A stretch of DNA of 64,000 nucleotides. It comes from an uncultured Oscillospiraceae bacterium (GTDB lineage: Bacteria; Bacillota; Clostridia; Oscillospirales; Oscillospiraceae). Positions 7,811-17,169 of the stretch are shown here, piece after piece; within the stretch, counting starts at the first letter, position 1, and the number at the start of each line of letters is the position of its first letter. A program made the position numbers and the translations under genes. The notes under the pieces are model-generated. The model had not been told where the DNA came from and did not search any database. It saw nothing but the letters and a program-made list of their open reading frames with translations. The DNA is taken from the NCBI GenBank assembly GCA_934573855.1, contig CAKTMF010000005.1:1-64000 (forward strand). Direction: 5' to 3'.

Positions 7811-8992
7811 TTACCACTCGAGGTTCTTCTCGGTCTCCTTGCTGAAGACGTGCGCGACGTTGCCGTCGAACGCGAACTTGACCTGCTCGCCCATGGAGAA
7901 GCTGGCCTTGCCGTCGATGGTGGGGACGATGATGATGACATCCTTGCCCTCGGCGGTGACGTGGAGGTGGACGGAGGAGCCCATCATCTCGGACACGTCG
8001 ACGCGCGCGTCAACGCCCTGCTCGCCCAGAACGGTATGCTCGGGACGCACGCCGAGAGTGATGTCCTGCGGCTCGACGTTGTTGGCGGCGAGACGCGCCT
8101 GCTTTTCGGGGGAAAGCTCGACCTTCAGGCCGCCCAGCTCGACGATGTACTTGCCGTCCTCCTTGAGGAGCTTCGCGTCGAAGAAGTTCATCTGGGGAGT
8201 GCCGATGAAGCCCGCGACAAACAGGTTGCGGGGGTTGTTGAACACTTCCTGGGGAGTGCCGATCTGCTGGATGTAGCCGTCGCGCATGATGACGATACGG
8301 TCGCCGAGGGTCATGGCCTCGGTCTGGTCGTGGGTGACGTAGATGAAGGTGGTGTTGATACGCTCGCGCAGCTTGATGATCTCGGCGCGCATTTGGTTAC
8401 GGAGCTTCGCGTCGAGGTTGGAGAGAGGCTCGTCCATCAGGAACACGGAGGGGTCGCGGACGATGGCGCGGCCTATGGCCACACGCTGTCTCTGGCCGCC
8501 GGAGAGCGCCTTGGGCTTACGGTTGAGGTACTGGGTGATATCCAGTATCTCGGCCGCCTCGCGGACCTTTTTGTCTATAACGTCCTTCTTCTCCTTGCGG
8601 AGCTTGAGAGAGAAGGCCATGTTTTCATAAACCGTCATGTGCGGGTAGAGAGCGTAGTTCTGGAAGACCATGGCGATATCGCGGTCCTTGGGCGCGACGT
8701 CGTTCATGAGCTTGCCGTCGATGTACAGCTCGCCCTCGGTGATCTCCTCAAGGCCGGCGACCATACGCAGGGTGGTGGACTTGCCGCAGCCGGAGGGGCC
8801 GACAAGAACGATGAATTCCTTGTCCGCGATCTCGAGATTGAACTCCTGCACCGCAACGACGCCCTGATCGGTGATCTGAAGGTTGACCTTCTTCTCCTCG
8901 GGGTCGTCCTTGTTCTTTTTCTTTTTCTTCTTCTCCTCGCCGCTTACAAACGGGTAGATCTTCTTTACGTTTTTCAGTGTTACAGTTGCCAT
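7811..8992 (-). CDS. MsmX/UgpC-type sugar ABC transporter ATPase
   Basis: Cytoplasmic ATPase that energises carbohydrate ABC importers. It is 393 aa: Walker A GPSGCGKST (65-73), signature LSGGQRQRVAIGRA, Walker B VFLMDEPLSNLDAKLR, H-loop THDQTEAM and a C-terminal MalK-type TOBE/OB domain. It stands alone with its own promoter and terminator and no permease or binding protein beside it, as MsmX does when it serves several sugar importers. ATG 8992 has GGAAAAG upstream; the frame is open further upstream but without support. Odd: between the first strand (KNVKKIYPF) and Walker A there is an extra segment of about 30 residues (~16-45) with six consecutive lysines and acidic residues, absent from MalK and MsmX of model organisms. 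Confidence 0.92.
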   Translation of the reverse strand: MATVTLKNVKKIYPFVSGEEKKKKKKNKDDPEEKKVNLQITDQGVVAVQEFNLEIADKEFIVLVGPSGCGKSTTLRMVAGLEEITEGELYIDGKLMNDVAPKDRDIAMVFQNYALYPHMTVYENMAFSLKLRKEKKDVIDKKVREAAEILDITQYLNRKPKALSGGQRQRVAIGRAIVRDPSVFLMDEPLSNLDAKLRNQMRAEIIKLRERINTTFIYVTHDQTEAMTLGDRIVIMRDGYIQQIGTPQEVFNNPRNLFVAGFIGTPQMNFFDAKLLKEDGKYIVELGGLKVELSPEKQARLAANNVEPQDITLGVRPEHTVLGEQGVDARVDVSEMMGSSVHLHVTAEGKDVIIIVPTIDGKASFSMGEQVKFAFDGNVAHVFSKETEKNLEW

Positions 8993-9187
8993 TCTTTTCC
9001 GACTCCGACCGCCGGGCCTCCGCCGCGGCGTTCTCGCGCGGGCGTTCGCCACGCGCATTGCGACAGGTCTCCACACTGCCGCACCCCGAGCCTCAGGGAA
9101 AGATTATTCCTCCTTCTTTGTTGCTGTACGCGGCTTTTTGTGGAGAGCCGCGCACGCATCGAAATACCGTCTATTACAGACTACCTC

Positions 9188-9216
9188 ATTATATATGAAG
9201 CCCTATTTTCACGCAA
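9188..9216 (-). promoter_or_regulatory. Promoter of the msmX-like gene
   Basis: Minus strand TTGCGT (9211-9216), 17 bp, TATAAT (9188-9193), about 195 bp upstream of the ATPase start. The rest of the 328-bp gap shows no gene. CATAAAATA at 9282-9290 on the plus strand matches the -10 pattern CATANNNTA of mother-cell sigma factors, without a convincing -35. Confidence 0.6.
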
Positions 9217-9320
9217 GTAAAAATCCGCCGCCCGTTTTTGTCTATTTTTGCCAATGGCCGGCATTTTCACGCGCCTCGGGGCATAAAATAAAAGGCAAAT
9301 CTCAGCTGGGAGGACGGAAT

Positions 9321-10598
9321 ATGAGAGTATTGAGATCGGGCAGCACGGGCCCTGCGGTGCAGCTGCTGCAGCTCGCGCTCGTCCGCGCGGGCTACGGCCC
9401 TCTTGAGACGGACGGGATATTCGGCGGCGCGACGCGCGCGGCGCTCATACGCTTTCAGCGTCAGGCGGGCCTTACGGCCGACGGCATCGCGGGGCGGGAG
9501 ACGCACCGGGCGCTCTTCCCGTGGTACGCGGGCTATGTCACGCACACGGTGCGGCCGGGAGACACGCTCTTCGCTCTCGCCGGGCGCTACGGCGTTCCCC
9601 TGTCGTCCGTCACCGCGGCGAATCCGGGCGTCGATCCCGCGGCGCTGCGGCCGGGACAGACGCTTACGGTGCCGCTTCCGTTCGACGTGGTGCCGACGGA
9701 CATCGCCTACTCCTCGGAGCTTGTCGCCTACGCCGTGCGGGGGCTTGGAGCGCGGTATCCGTTCATTTCCGTGGGCGACATCGGGCGGAGCGTCATGGGG
9801 CGGCCGCTATGGCGGATGACGATGGGCTTCGGCGAGAACCGGGTGCTGTACAACGCCTCGCACCACGCAAACGAGTGGATAACGACGCCGGTGCTGCTGA
9901 AATTTGCCGAGGACCTCGCAAAGGCCTATGTCTCCGGGGGCGAGCTGCTCGGCAGGAGCGCGGCGGAGATAATGCAGTACGCGACGCTCTACATCGTCCC
10001 GGCGCTGGACCCCGACGGTATCGACCTCGTGACCGGGGAGCTGAGCGGCGGGAGCTATTACGAGTACGCCCGCTCGATCGCCGCGGATTATCCGCGCTTC
10101 CCGTTCCCGGACGGGTGGAAGGCCAACATACGCGGCGTCGATCTCAACCTCCAGTACCCCGCCGGGTGGGAGCAGGCGCGCGAGAACAAGTTCGCCGCCG
10201 GTATCGTCTCCCCTGCCCCGGCGGATTACGTCGGCTCCGCGCCGCTTACGGCTCCGGAGAGCCGCGCGCTGTATGACTTCACGCTCTCGGCCGACCCCGC
10301 GCTGACGCTCTCCTACCACACGCAGGGACAGGTGATATACTGGCGCTTCCGGGACTACGAGCCGGAGAACGCGCTGGCGATAGCGCAGCTTTTTTCCACG
10401 GTCTCCGGCTACGAGGTAGCGGAGGTGCCGTTCGAGTCCGGCTTTGCCGGGTACAAGGACTGGTTCGTTCAGGATTTTGACCGGCCGGGGTATACCATTG
10501 AGGTCGGGCTTGGCGTCAATCCCCTGCCCATTTCGGACTTTGACGGTATCTACCGGCGCAATCTCGGGATACTCACGCTCGGCGCGCTGGTGACGTAA
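9321..10598 (+). CDS. Peptidoglycan-binding / LysM / M14 zinc carboxypeptidase
   Basis: Probable gamma-D-glutamyl-L-diamino acid endopeptidase acting on peptidoglycan stem peptides, as in the Bacillus endopeptidase I family. The 425-aa protein has a PG_binding_1 domain (~4-62, with DGIFGGATRAALIRFQ), a LysM domain (~73-117, VRPGDTLFALAGRYG) and an M14 domain (~130-425). M14 zinc ligands are visible as HANE (H182, E185) and the later LSYHTQG; the general base is probably the Glu of TIEVG near 394. There is no signal peptide, which fits mother-cell release at sporulation. ATG 9321 has GGGAGGA 6 nt upstream. A CATAAAATA box upstream hints at sporulation control, but this is weak. Confidence 0.88.
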   Translation: MRVLRSGSTGPAVQLLQLALVRAGYGPLETDGIFGGATRAALIRFQRQAGLTADGIAGRETHRALFPWYAGYVTHTVRPGDTLFALAGRYGVPLSSVTAANPGVDPAALRPGQTLTVPLPFDVVPTDIAYSSELVAYAVRGLGARYPFISVGDIGRSVMGRPLWRMTMGFGENRVLYNASHHANEWITTPVLLKFAEDLAKAYVSGGELLGRSAAEIMQYATLYIVPALDPDGIDLVTGELSGGSYYEYARSIAADYPRFPFPDGWKANIRGVDLNLQYPAGWEQARENKFAAGIVSPAPADYVGSAPLTAPESRALYDFTLSADPALTLSYHTQGQVIYWRFRDYEPENALAIAQLFSTVSGYEVAEVPFESGFAGYKDWFVQDFDRPGYTIEVGLGVNPLPISDFDGIYRRNLGILTLGALVT

Positions 10599-10657
10599 GG
10601 TGTGCAGACGAAAAGCGGGCGTCCGACAGCCGCTTGTTCAAAAAAAAGGGGGGCTTT

Positions 10658-10825
10658 TTACCCCCTCAGCCAACCGTTCGGCTGACTGCTCCCCCCAGTG
10701 TATGCTTCCCCCATCGGGGGAAGTGGCGAGCGCAGTGAGCCGATAGGGGGCGTGCCTTCCCCTCGGGGAAAAGCATTTTTCTATCCTCCCCGTCTCGCCG
10801 TAGGGGAGGGGCTTGCTCCTCCCGG
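10658..10825. repeat. GC-rich intergenic palindromic repeats (cluster 3)
   Basis: Contains CCCCCTCAGCC--TTCGGCTG, CTTCCCCCATCGGGGGAAG (palindrome), GGCGAGCGCAGTGAGCC, and the CCCCGTCTCGCCGTAGGGGAGGGGCTTGCTCCTCCC block. It fills most of the space between the M14 and glycosidase-domain genes, which converge. Confidence 0.75.
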
Positions 10826-10837
10826 CGGAGCGCCGTG

Positions 10838-10883
10838 CAAAGGCGGAAAGATCCCCCGGCACGGCTGAGCGCACCGGGGGATC
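10838..10883 (-). terminator. Terminator downstream of the glycosidase-domain gene
   Basis: GATCCCCCGG / CCGGGGGATC inverted repeat (10850-10883). On the minus strand it is followed by TTTCCGCC, so it has a strong stem but a short T-run. Confidence 0.6.
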
Positions 10884-10890
10884 AATTATT

Positions 10891-12504
10891 CTATTTTTCC
10901 GGAACGGCGGTAGCGAAATAGATTATATCGCTCACGGGCCGCTCCTCGCCAAACTGCACGTCGTTGATGAGCTGGTTATTGATGACGGTCGTGGCGGTCT
11001 GCCCGCCGTCGAGCGCGTAGGCCTTCTCACAGCCGTACTTCATCATTGCCTCGCCCAGGTCCTTGATGGTCGCCCAGAAGATATACTGGGTGTTCAGGCG
11101 CACATTGATATTCAGCGTGAGGTAATGCCCCGTGCCGAGCTGGCCGATGGCGCAGCGGGGGTAGGTATCGTTGACTTCGCCGAGAGTATAATAGTCCGGG
11201 GTCACGTTCTGGTAGTTGTCGATAAGCACCGGGCCGAAGCACAGGGAGAATATCACGTCGTTCTCCTCGATGAACTTCCGCGCCTCGGAGATGTCGCCGA
11301 ACTGGCCGCGGTAGGTGAGGATGAGGTCTCCGCTGCCGTTCACGAAGCAGATGTCGAGCTTTTCCGTCTCGTAGCGGTATATCTCGCGGTCATAGACCAC
11401 TATGCCGCTGTCGCGCCCGTAGAGATCGTAAAAGTCCCCGCTGAGCGCCATGACGGCGTTGGTCTGGGCGGCAAGCTCGGTCGAGACGACGTACTCATCC
11501 GCGTCAAAGGTGTCGTTCACGAGCTTGCGGCGTATCTGCGAGCCGTCGGCGACGATGATCTCCGTATGGGTGCCGATAGCGCGCGCCGTCACCTCCTGCC
11601 ACTCGATGACGAGTATCGTCTCGTCAAGGTAATAGCGGATGAGTGAGCCGGGTATACGCTCGATATCCGGGTCCCACGCGAGGCTCTGCCCGCCGATGAG
11701 CTGCTTTGCGATGGGCGTGTCAAGGAGCGCGAGGACTTCCGCCGGGTCGTCCGTCTCGCCGAAGCGGCTCCTGTCCGGCTCTGGGCCGCGGGTCGCGCCC
11801 TCTTCTATTTTATATTGCTTGCGGACGTACTCGGGCGAGGCCGCCGCTTTCGCGAATATCTCGGCGTTTATGTCGTCCGCGGTCTCGTCCACGGAAAAGG
11901 CGGAGTACACCTTGCGCAGGGTGTCGTTCTTCTGCACGCGCCACTCGCTGCCGTCATACACGAGCTTGAGCGTCAGCAGCGCGCGGGAGGAATAGTCGGC
12001 GATATGACTGCCCCGCTCGCGCAGGACGCCGTCATACGCGGCGCTGACGACCGCTTTCTTATAACTCAGCTCCGGGGTGTATATGTCGCTCGAGTACACG
12101 GCGTCCTCCACCATCTGCCGGAGCTTCGCGTTCAGCTCCCCGTCCAGCCCCTCCGCCAGCTTCTCGGGGTCGAGACAGGCGGCGTCCACGTCGACCTCCG
12201 CCGTGCGGAAGCCCGTGCGTATGCTGTTCGTGATGGAGTAGCTGCGCGAGGCGCGGATAAGCTCCGCCATCAGCCGCCCCTCGGAGGTCTTTGCCTCGTC
12301 GGAAAAGCTCATGCCGCCGCCCTCGGTCAGCGCGGCGGCGGTCTTATAGTCGCCGCTGCACAGGCTCTCGAGCAGCTTTACGGCGGTGATCTTCGGGTCG
12401 GGGGCGTTGGCCATCTCGAGCGCCCTGAGCGCGAAAAAGCCCGCCGCCGCCAGCACCACCAGCGCCACTATTATAAACGATATCGCTTTAGTCTTTTTTC
12501 CCAT
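10891..12504 (-). CDS. Membrane-anchored phosphodiester glycosidase (NAGPA) domain protein
   Basis: The 537-aa protein has one N-terminal transmembrane segment (~7-27) and a long extracytoplasmic region. The C-terminal ~200 residues match the NAGPA/phosphodiester glycosidase fold: AIGQLGTGHYL, then AYALDGGQTATTV and RPVSDIIYFA. In family terms it may cleave a glycosidic phosphodiester in wall glycans, but the substrate is unknown. The middle region (~40-300) resembles nothing I recognise. ATG 12504 has GGAG 8-9 nt upstream. It lies 58 bp downstream of asnS on the same strand and may share its transcript. A truncated second gene with this domain ends the window (63594 onward). Confidence 0.78.
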   Translation of the reverse strand: MGKKTKAISFIIVALVVLAAAGFFALRALEMANAPDPKITAVKLLESLCSGDYKTAAALTEGGGMSFSDEAKTSEGRLMAELIRASRSYSITNSIRTGFRTAEVDVDAACLDPEKLAEGLDGELNAKLRQMVEDAVYSSDIYTPELSYKKAVVSAAYDGVLRERGSHIADYSSRALLTLKLVYDGSEWRVQKNDTLRKVYSAFSVDETADDINAEIFAKAAASPEYVRKQYKIEEGATRGPEPDRSRFGETDDPAEVLALLDTPIAKQLIGGQSLAWDPDIERIPGSLIRYYLDETILVIEWQEVTARAIGTHTEIIVADGSQIRRKLVNDTFDADEYVVSTELAAQTNAVMALSGDFYDLYGRDSGIVVYDREIYRYETEKLDICFVNGSGDLILTYRGQFGDISEARKFIEENDVIFSLCFGPVLIDNYQNVTPDYYTLGEVNDTYPRCAIGQLGTGHYLTLNINVRLNTQYIFWATIKDLGEAMMKYGCEKAYALDGGQTATTVINNQLINDVQFGEERPVSDIIYFATAVPEK

Positions 12505-12562
12505 TGCTGTACTCCATAAGGGGACTGAGTCGGAAACAACGCAGTCTCGTCAGAAATGCGGC

Positions 12563-13957
<1,395 letters not shown>

Positions 13958-13977
13958 GTGGCACCCATCCTTTCTTT

Positions 13978-14255
13978 TACCATCAGTTGACAAGGACACA
14001 CACGGTTTTGACGGGCGGAAATGTGTCCATGCAGCTTCAAAGCCCTTGCCGAGACACAAAGTATCGGCTGTGTGCTTTTCATTGCCTGAACGCATTTCCG
14101 CTCCGGCAAAACTGCTTCTCACCTGACGGCTTTGGATTTTCGAGTGATTTTTGCTTTTTGAGTCGCAGATGTGTCGTAACCCATCAAGACGAAAAGAACA
14201 AAAAGCGCCGGAAAGACTTGCCGTCGGGCGTGTATGCTCTTATCAGCTGATGGTA
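13978..14255 (-). mobile_element. 278-bp TIR element, copy A (MITE-like, in the asnS 5' UTR)
   Basis: The left end reads TACCATCAGTTGACAAGG and the right end, reversed, TACCATCAGCTGATAAGA. The inverted repeat is imperfect over ~28 bp and both ends carry TA, as left by IS630/Tc1-mariner-type insertion. A second full copy (16857-17134) has exactly the same length with about 9% base differences and no indels; a longer form is at 36150-36641. No transposase is encoded. The strand given is the direction in which it would be transcribed into asnS. A TTG-started frame spans the element but lacks a ribosome binding site. Confidence 0.8.
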
Positions 14256-14281
14256 CCCTCAGTACTCATATTTTTGTTTTT

Positions 14282-14316
14282 CCATCAGGTATATATGCTT
14301 TTGTCTGTTGATGGTA
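14282..14316 (-). mobile_element. Short remnant of the TIR element
   Basis: CCATCAG, then ~20 bp, then CTTTTGTCTGTTGATGGTA: two element ends flanking almost nothing. It sits between copy A and the asnS promoter and looks like an internal-deletion derivative. Confidence 0.5.
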
Positions 14317-14327
14317 CAGACTTTGTT

Positions 14328-14356
14328 ATTATATACACTTCACGCTGACTTTGCAA
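14328..14356 (-). promoter_or_regulatory. asnS promoter
   Basis: Minus strand TTGCAA (14351-14356), 17 bp, TATAAT (14328-14333). Transcription from about 14321 would carry the short remnant and all of copy A as a ~360-nt leader before asnS. I see no T-box motif (AGGGTGGNACCGCG) in it. Confidence 0.65.
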
Positions 14357-14376
14357 CGAAAATCTTGTTTTTATGC

Positions 14377-14420
14377 GAAAAAAGCGAAAAGGCTTCCCCG
14401 CCGGACGGAGGGGAAGCCTT
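14377..14420 (-). terminator. Terminator of the lipid kinase gene
   Basis: AAGGCTTCCCC / GGGGAAGCCTT stem (14389-14420), followed on the minus strand by TTCGCTTTTTT. It starts 13 bp after the lipid kinase stop. Confidence 0.85.
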
Positions 14421-14433
14421 TTCTGTGTACCGC

Positions 14434-15324
14434 TCAGAATATCAGCCTGATCGGGCATTCATAGTTGCACAGCTCGATCTCCTGAAATTCGCCGCCGTTT
14501 TCGCCGTCGCGCGTCCACGCGACCGGCTTTTCAAAGCTGAATTTTGCGCGCTTCGTCTGCAATATCAGCAGATCTTCACTGTCGAAGCGCTGGGACAGCA
14601 CGCTGTCCACGATAGCTGTGAAGCCCGCGACCGAGCCGGGGTCGCGCACCAGCACGAGCTCGCTCATGCCGTCGCCGAGGCAGACCATCTCCTCGCGCAG
14701 CTTCACCACGCCCGCGACAGAGGTGGAGTTCGACATGCTGCCGTAGAGGAACTTTCCTTCGATCACGCCGCCGTCGTACTCAACGCGGGCCTTATACGCC
14801 TCGAGCGACGGCAGCTCCGACATTGCGGTGAGCAGATACGCGAGGTGGCCAAGCACCTTTTTCTGGTTCTGGGGCGTGGCATAGCTCGCCTTTGTGAACG
14901 CGCCGAACGCCGCGATATATGCAAAATGGCCGTCCGTGCCGAAGCCGCCGACGTCGTACGGATGTTCCTCGCCGAATATCATCCTCAGCGCCGCGCTGAC
15001 CGTGTCGTTCTTCGGGAGCGAGAGCGTGGTAGCGACGTCGTTTGCCGTCCCCATGGGGATGTAGCCGAGAGGAGGCGGGTTTTCGACCTTCATGAGTCCG
15101 GCCATGACCTCGCTGAGCGTGCCGTCTCCGCCGACGCAGGCGACGGTATCGAAGTGCGCGGCATGACGCGCCGCGATCCTTGTCGCCTCTCCCCTCTCCG
15201 AGGTAAAGTAGAGCGTGACTCTGTAGCCGCCGCGGTCAAAGGTATGCAGCGCCTCGCCGAAGCTGCGCTTGTAGGCGCCGCTGCCCGCGACGGGGTTCAC
15301 TATGAGCATGAGCTTCTTTTTCAT
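14434..15324 (-). CDS. Diacylglycerol kinase-type lipid kinase (YegS/DagK family)
   Basis: ATP-dependent kinase of diacylglycerol or a related lipid at the membrane, recycling the diacylglycerol released by lipoteichoic acid synthesis in Firmicutes. The 296-aa protein carries the DAGK catalytic domain: IVNPVAGSG near the N-terminus, GGDGTLSEV at 65-73 and MGTANDVA further on. The ATG at 15324 (MKKKLMLIVNP) is preceded by AGGTGAGAG; an upstream in-frame start at 15369 would translate a remnant of the TIR element and is rejected. The lipid substrate is inferred from family. Confidence 0.88.
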   Translation of the reverse strand: MKKKLMLIVNPVAGSGAYKRSFGEALHTFDRGGYRVTLYFTSERGEATRIAARHAAHFDTVACVGGDGTLSEVMAGLMKVENPPPLGYIPMGTANDVATTLSLPKNDTVSAALRMIFGEEHPYDVGGFGTDGHFAYIAAFGAFTKASYATPQNQKKVLGHLAYLLTAMSELPSLEAYKARVEYDGGVIEGKFLYGSMSNSTSVAGVVKLREEMVCLGDGMSELVLVRDPGSVAGFTAIVDSVLSQRFDSEDLLILQTKRAKFSFEKPVAWTRDGENGGEFQEIELCNYECPIRLIF

Positions 15325-15349
15325 ATCTCTCACCTGCCGTGTGTGCCTG

Positions 15350-15390
15350 CCATCAGTTGACAAGGACATACACGGCTTTGTCGGCTGACG
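15350..15390 (-). mobile_element. End fragment of the TIR element upstream of the lipid kinase gene
   Basis: CCATCAGTTGACAAGGACAT (15350-15369) is the gene-proximal end of the element, with a degenerate CTGACGG closing end. It lies 25 bp upstream of the lipid kinase ATG, the same distance and orientation as copies A and C relative to asnS and divIVA. Confidence 0.6.
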
Positions 15391-15395
15391 GCGCT

Positions 15396-15430
15396 GAAAA
15401 ACGCAAAAGGGACGCAGACACCTGCGTCCC
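15396..15430 (-). terminator. rpsT terminator
   Basis: Minus-strand GGGACGCAG / CTGCGTCCC hairpin (15409-15430) followed by TTTTGCGTTTTT, 15 bp beyond the rpsT stop. Confidence 0.88.
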
Positions 15431-15444
15431 CTGTACGTTGCAAA

Positions 15445-15708
15445 TTACTCCATTGCGTTGAGCTTGAGAGTCATCGCGGACTTCTTATGGGCTGCATTGC
15501 TCTTGTGAAGCAGACCCTTGCCGGCCGCGCGGTCAACTGTCTTAACAGCAACTTTATAGGCACTGACGGCTTCATCACGGTTGCCCTGAGCAACTGCTGC
15601 GTCAAATTTTTTCACCATGGTCTTGAGCTCGGTCTTCTCAGCGCGGTTCTTTGCTCTGAGTTCCTTGGACTTTTCGTCTCTCTTCGCAGAAGATTTAATG
15701 TTGGCCAT
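15445..15708 (-). CDS. rpsT: 30S ribosomal protein S20
   Basis: Binds the 5' domain of 16S rRNA in the small ribosomal subunit. The 87-aa, lysine-rich, all-helical protein begins MANIKSSAKRDEKSKELRAKN, typical of S20, with the conserved KGLLHKSNAAHKKS near the C-terminus. It has a strong AGGAGGAGG ribosome binding site, its own consensus promoter (15764-15792) and its own terminator, so it is a monocistronic unit. The upstream gene gpr diverges from it. Confidence 0.96.
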   Translation of the reverse strand: MANIKSSAKRDEKSKELRAKNRAEKTELKTMVKKFDAAVAQGNRDEAVSAYKVAVKTVDRAAGKGLLHKSNAAHKKSAMTLKLNAME

Positions 15709-15763
15709 GTTTCGATCGCCACCTCCTCCTATAAAATTGAGTTACATCAACTCGCGTTTAGAG

Positions 15764-15792
15764 ATTATATCAAAGGATGTTCGGAAAATCAA
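15764..15792 (-). promoter_or_regulatory. rpsT promoter
   Basis: Minus strand TTGATT (15787-15792), 17 bp, TATAAT (15764-15769), leaving a ~50-nt leader to rpsT. Confidence 0.75.
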
Positions 15793-15891
15793 GGGTTTTT
15801 TCAAAAAAATATTGATTTTTTTCGTACAGCTTATTTATTGTGACAGAAGCGGGTAAACTACACAATATATTGAGTTTACGAGGTTTATTCT

Positions 15892-16746
15892 ATGTCCTTT
15901 TTCCGTTCCGATCTTGCCGCCGAGATATATTCGCAGTCGCGCCGGGGCAGCGCTGCGGACGCTCCACTCCCGGGACTTTCCGCCGGGGAGGAGGAGCTTT
16001 TCGGCCTCTCCGTCAGCACGCTCAGAATAGAGAGTGCTGAGGCCTCCGCCGCGCTGGACAGGCCCGCCGGCGAGTATTATACCCTTGAGCTGCCGCGCGA
16101 CAGCTTCCGCAGCGGCGAGGGCTTCCCCTCGGCGGTAAGGGCATGTGCGGAGCTTATCCGCCGCTGTGCCGGGAAGCTTCCCGCAGAGACGCTGGTGGCC
16201 TGTCTCGGCAATCCCGACATCACGCCCGACGCTCTCGGTCCGCTCTGCGCGTCCAACGTCCTCGTCACGCGGCATATGAAGAGCGCGGGCGCGGCGGAGT
16301 TTGCGGCGTTCCGTTCCGTGGCGCTGTGCCGCACCGGCGTTCTCGGTACGACCGGCGTTGAGAGCGCTGTGCAGATACGGACGCTGTGCCGGGAGCTTGA
16401 TGTTGGTCTTGTCGTTGCGGTCGACGCGCTTGCCTGCGCCGAGGCCGCCCATCTCTGCCGCACGGTGCAGATATGCTCCGCCGGTATCGCGCCCGGCTCC
16501 GGTGTCGGCAACGACCGCGCAAGGCTCGACCGCGAATATCTCGGCGTCCCCGTGGTGGCCGTCGGCGTGCCGACAGTCATCGACGCCTCGCTCTTCTCAG
16601 AGGACGAGGCCCTGAGCGGAATGTTCGTTACGCCCCGGAGCATTGACAGTCTTGTGCGCAGCGCCGCGCGTGTGATCGGCTACGGCATCGACCTCGCGCT
16701 CCACGACGGGCTGAGCATTGAGGACGTGGATATGCTTGTCGGGTAA
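15892..16746 (+). CDS. gpr: GPR germination protease
   Basis: Degrades small acid-soluble spore proteins during germination; in this family it is made as a zymogen in the forespore. It is 284 aa, about 80 residues shorter than the Bacillus enzyme. Family blocks are present: CLGNPDITPDALGP, VLVTRHMK and AGIAPGSGVGNDR followed by LGVPVVAVGVPTVIDA. ATG 15892 has ACGAGG upstream. A 7-bp inverted repeat (GTAAACT 15853-15859, AGTTTAC 15873-15879) lies just upstream; I could not find a convincing sigma-F/G promoter. Its stop codon lies within a 28-bp palindrome that contains the first parS site. Confidence 0.93.
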   Translation: MSFFRSDLAAEIYSQSRRGSAADAPLPGLSAGEEELFGLSVSTLRIESAEASAALDRPAGEYYTLELPRDSFRSGEGFPSAVRACAELIRRCAGKLPAETLVACLGNPDITPDALGPLCASNVLVTRHMKSAGAAEFAAFRSVALCRTGVLGTTGVESAVQIRTLCRELDVGLVVAVDALACAEAAHLCRTVQICSAGIAPGSGVGNDRARLDREYLGVPVVAVGVPTVIDASLFSEDEALSGMFVTPRSIDSLVRSAARVIGYGIDLALHDGLSIEDVDMLVG

Positions 16747-16762
16747 TGTTTCATGTGAAACA
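16747..16762 (+). promoter_or_regulatory. parS-like site 1
   Basis: TGTTTCATGTGAAACA, one base from the widely conserved TGTTTCACGTGAAACA bound by ParB/Spo0J. It is the core of a 28-bp near-perfect palindrome (16741-16768) that starts at the gpr stop codon. Confidence 0.85.
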
Positions 16763-16763
16763 T

Positions 16764-16810
16764 TACCCCCTTCAGTCTGCTCCGCAGACAGCTCCCCCAC
16801 TGGGGGAGCC
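16764..16810. repeat. GC-rich intergenic palindromic repeat (cluster 4)
   Basis: CCCCCTTCAGTCTGCTCCGC, then GCTCCCCCACTGGGGGAGC palindrome. Same family as at 7562 and 30533; here it lies between two parS sites. Confidence 0.7.
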
Positions 16811-16839
16811 AGTTTCTCTTTTTCAAACGGCAACGCATA

Positions 16840-16855
16840 TGTTTCACATGAAACC
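16840..16855 (-). promoter_or_regulatory. parS-like site 2 (inverted)
   Basis: TGTTTCACATGAAACC; its core GTTTCACATGAAAC is the exact reverse complement of the core of sites 1 and 3. It ends 1 bp from the left end of TIR element copy B. Confidence 0.8.
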
Positions 16856-16856
16856 T

Positions 16857-17134
16857 TACCATCAGTTGACAAGAGCACATACGCCTGACGGCAAGTCTTT
16901 CCGGCGCTTTTTGCCCTTTTCGCCTTGATGGGTAAGGACACATCTGCGGCTCAAAAAGCAAAAATCACTCGGAAATCCAAAGCCGTCAGGTGCAAAGCAG
17001 TTTTGCCGGAGCGGAAATGCGTTCAGGCAATGAAAGGCACGCAGCCGATACTTGGTGTACCGGCAAGGGCTTTGAAGCTGCTTGGGCGCATTTCCGCCCG
17101 TCAAAACCGTGTGTGTCCTTGTCAACTTATGGTA
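16857..17134 (+). mobile_element. 278-bp TIR element, copy B (between parS sites)
   Basis: Same 278-bp element as at 13978-14255, in the opposite orientation on the map. Ends are TACCATCAGTTGACAAGA and, reversed, TACCATAAGTTGACAAGG. It separates parS site 2 from site 3. The end that faces asnS and divIVA in the other copies faces parA here, but the parA promoter lies downstream of the element, so it is not in the leader. Confidence 0.8.
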
Positions 17135-17169
17135 TCAGTGTCTCTTAATTTGGTCCGCCGGGTGCAAAA

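Noticed and set aside
13987..14250. 87-codon TTG-started frame spanning TIR element copy A (and an equivalent frame in copy B)
   Set aside because: It starts inside the terminal repeat with no ribosome binding site. Substitutions between the two copies fall on all codon positions, and the long form at 36150 breaks the frame. It looks like a by-product of an indel-free 278-bp element.
13958..14321. T-box riboswitch in the asnS leader
   Set aside because: An aminoacyl-tRNA synthetase leader invites this, but the conserved AGGGTGGNACCGCG antiterminator motif is absent and the leader is filled by the TIR element.
15840..15891. Sigma-F/G promoter for gpr
   Set aside because: Expected from biology, but I found no pair of boxes at correct spacing; only a 7-bp inverted repeat is clear.
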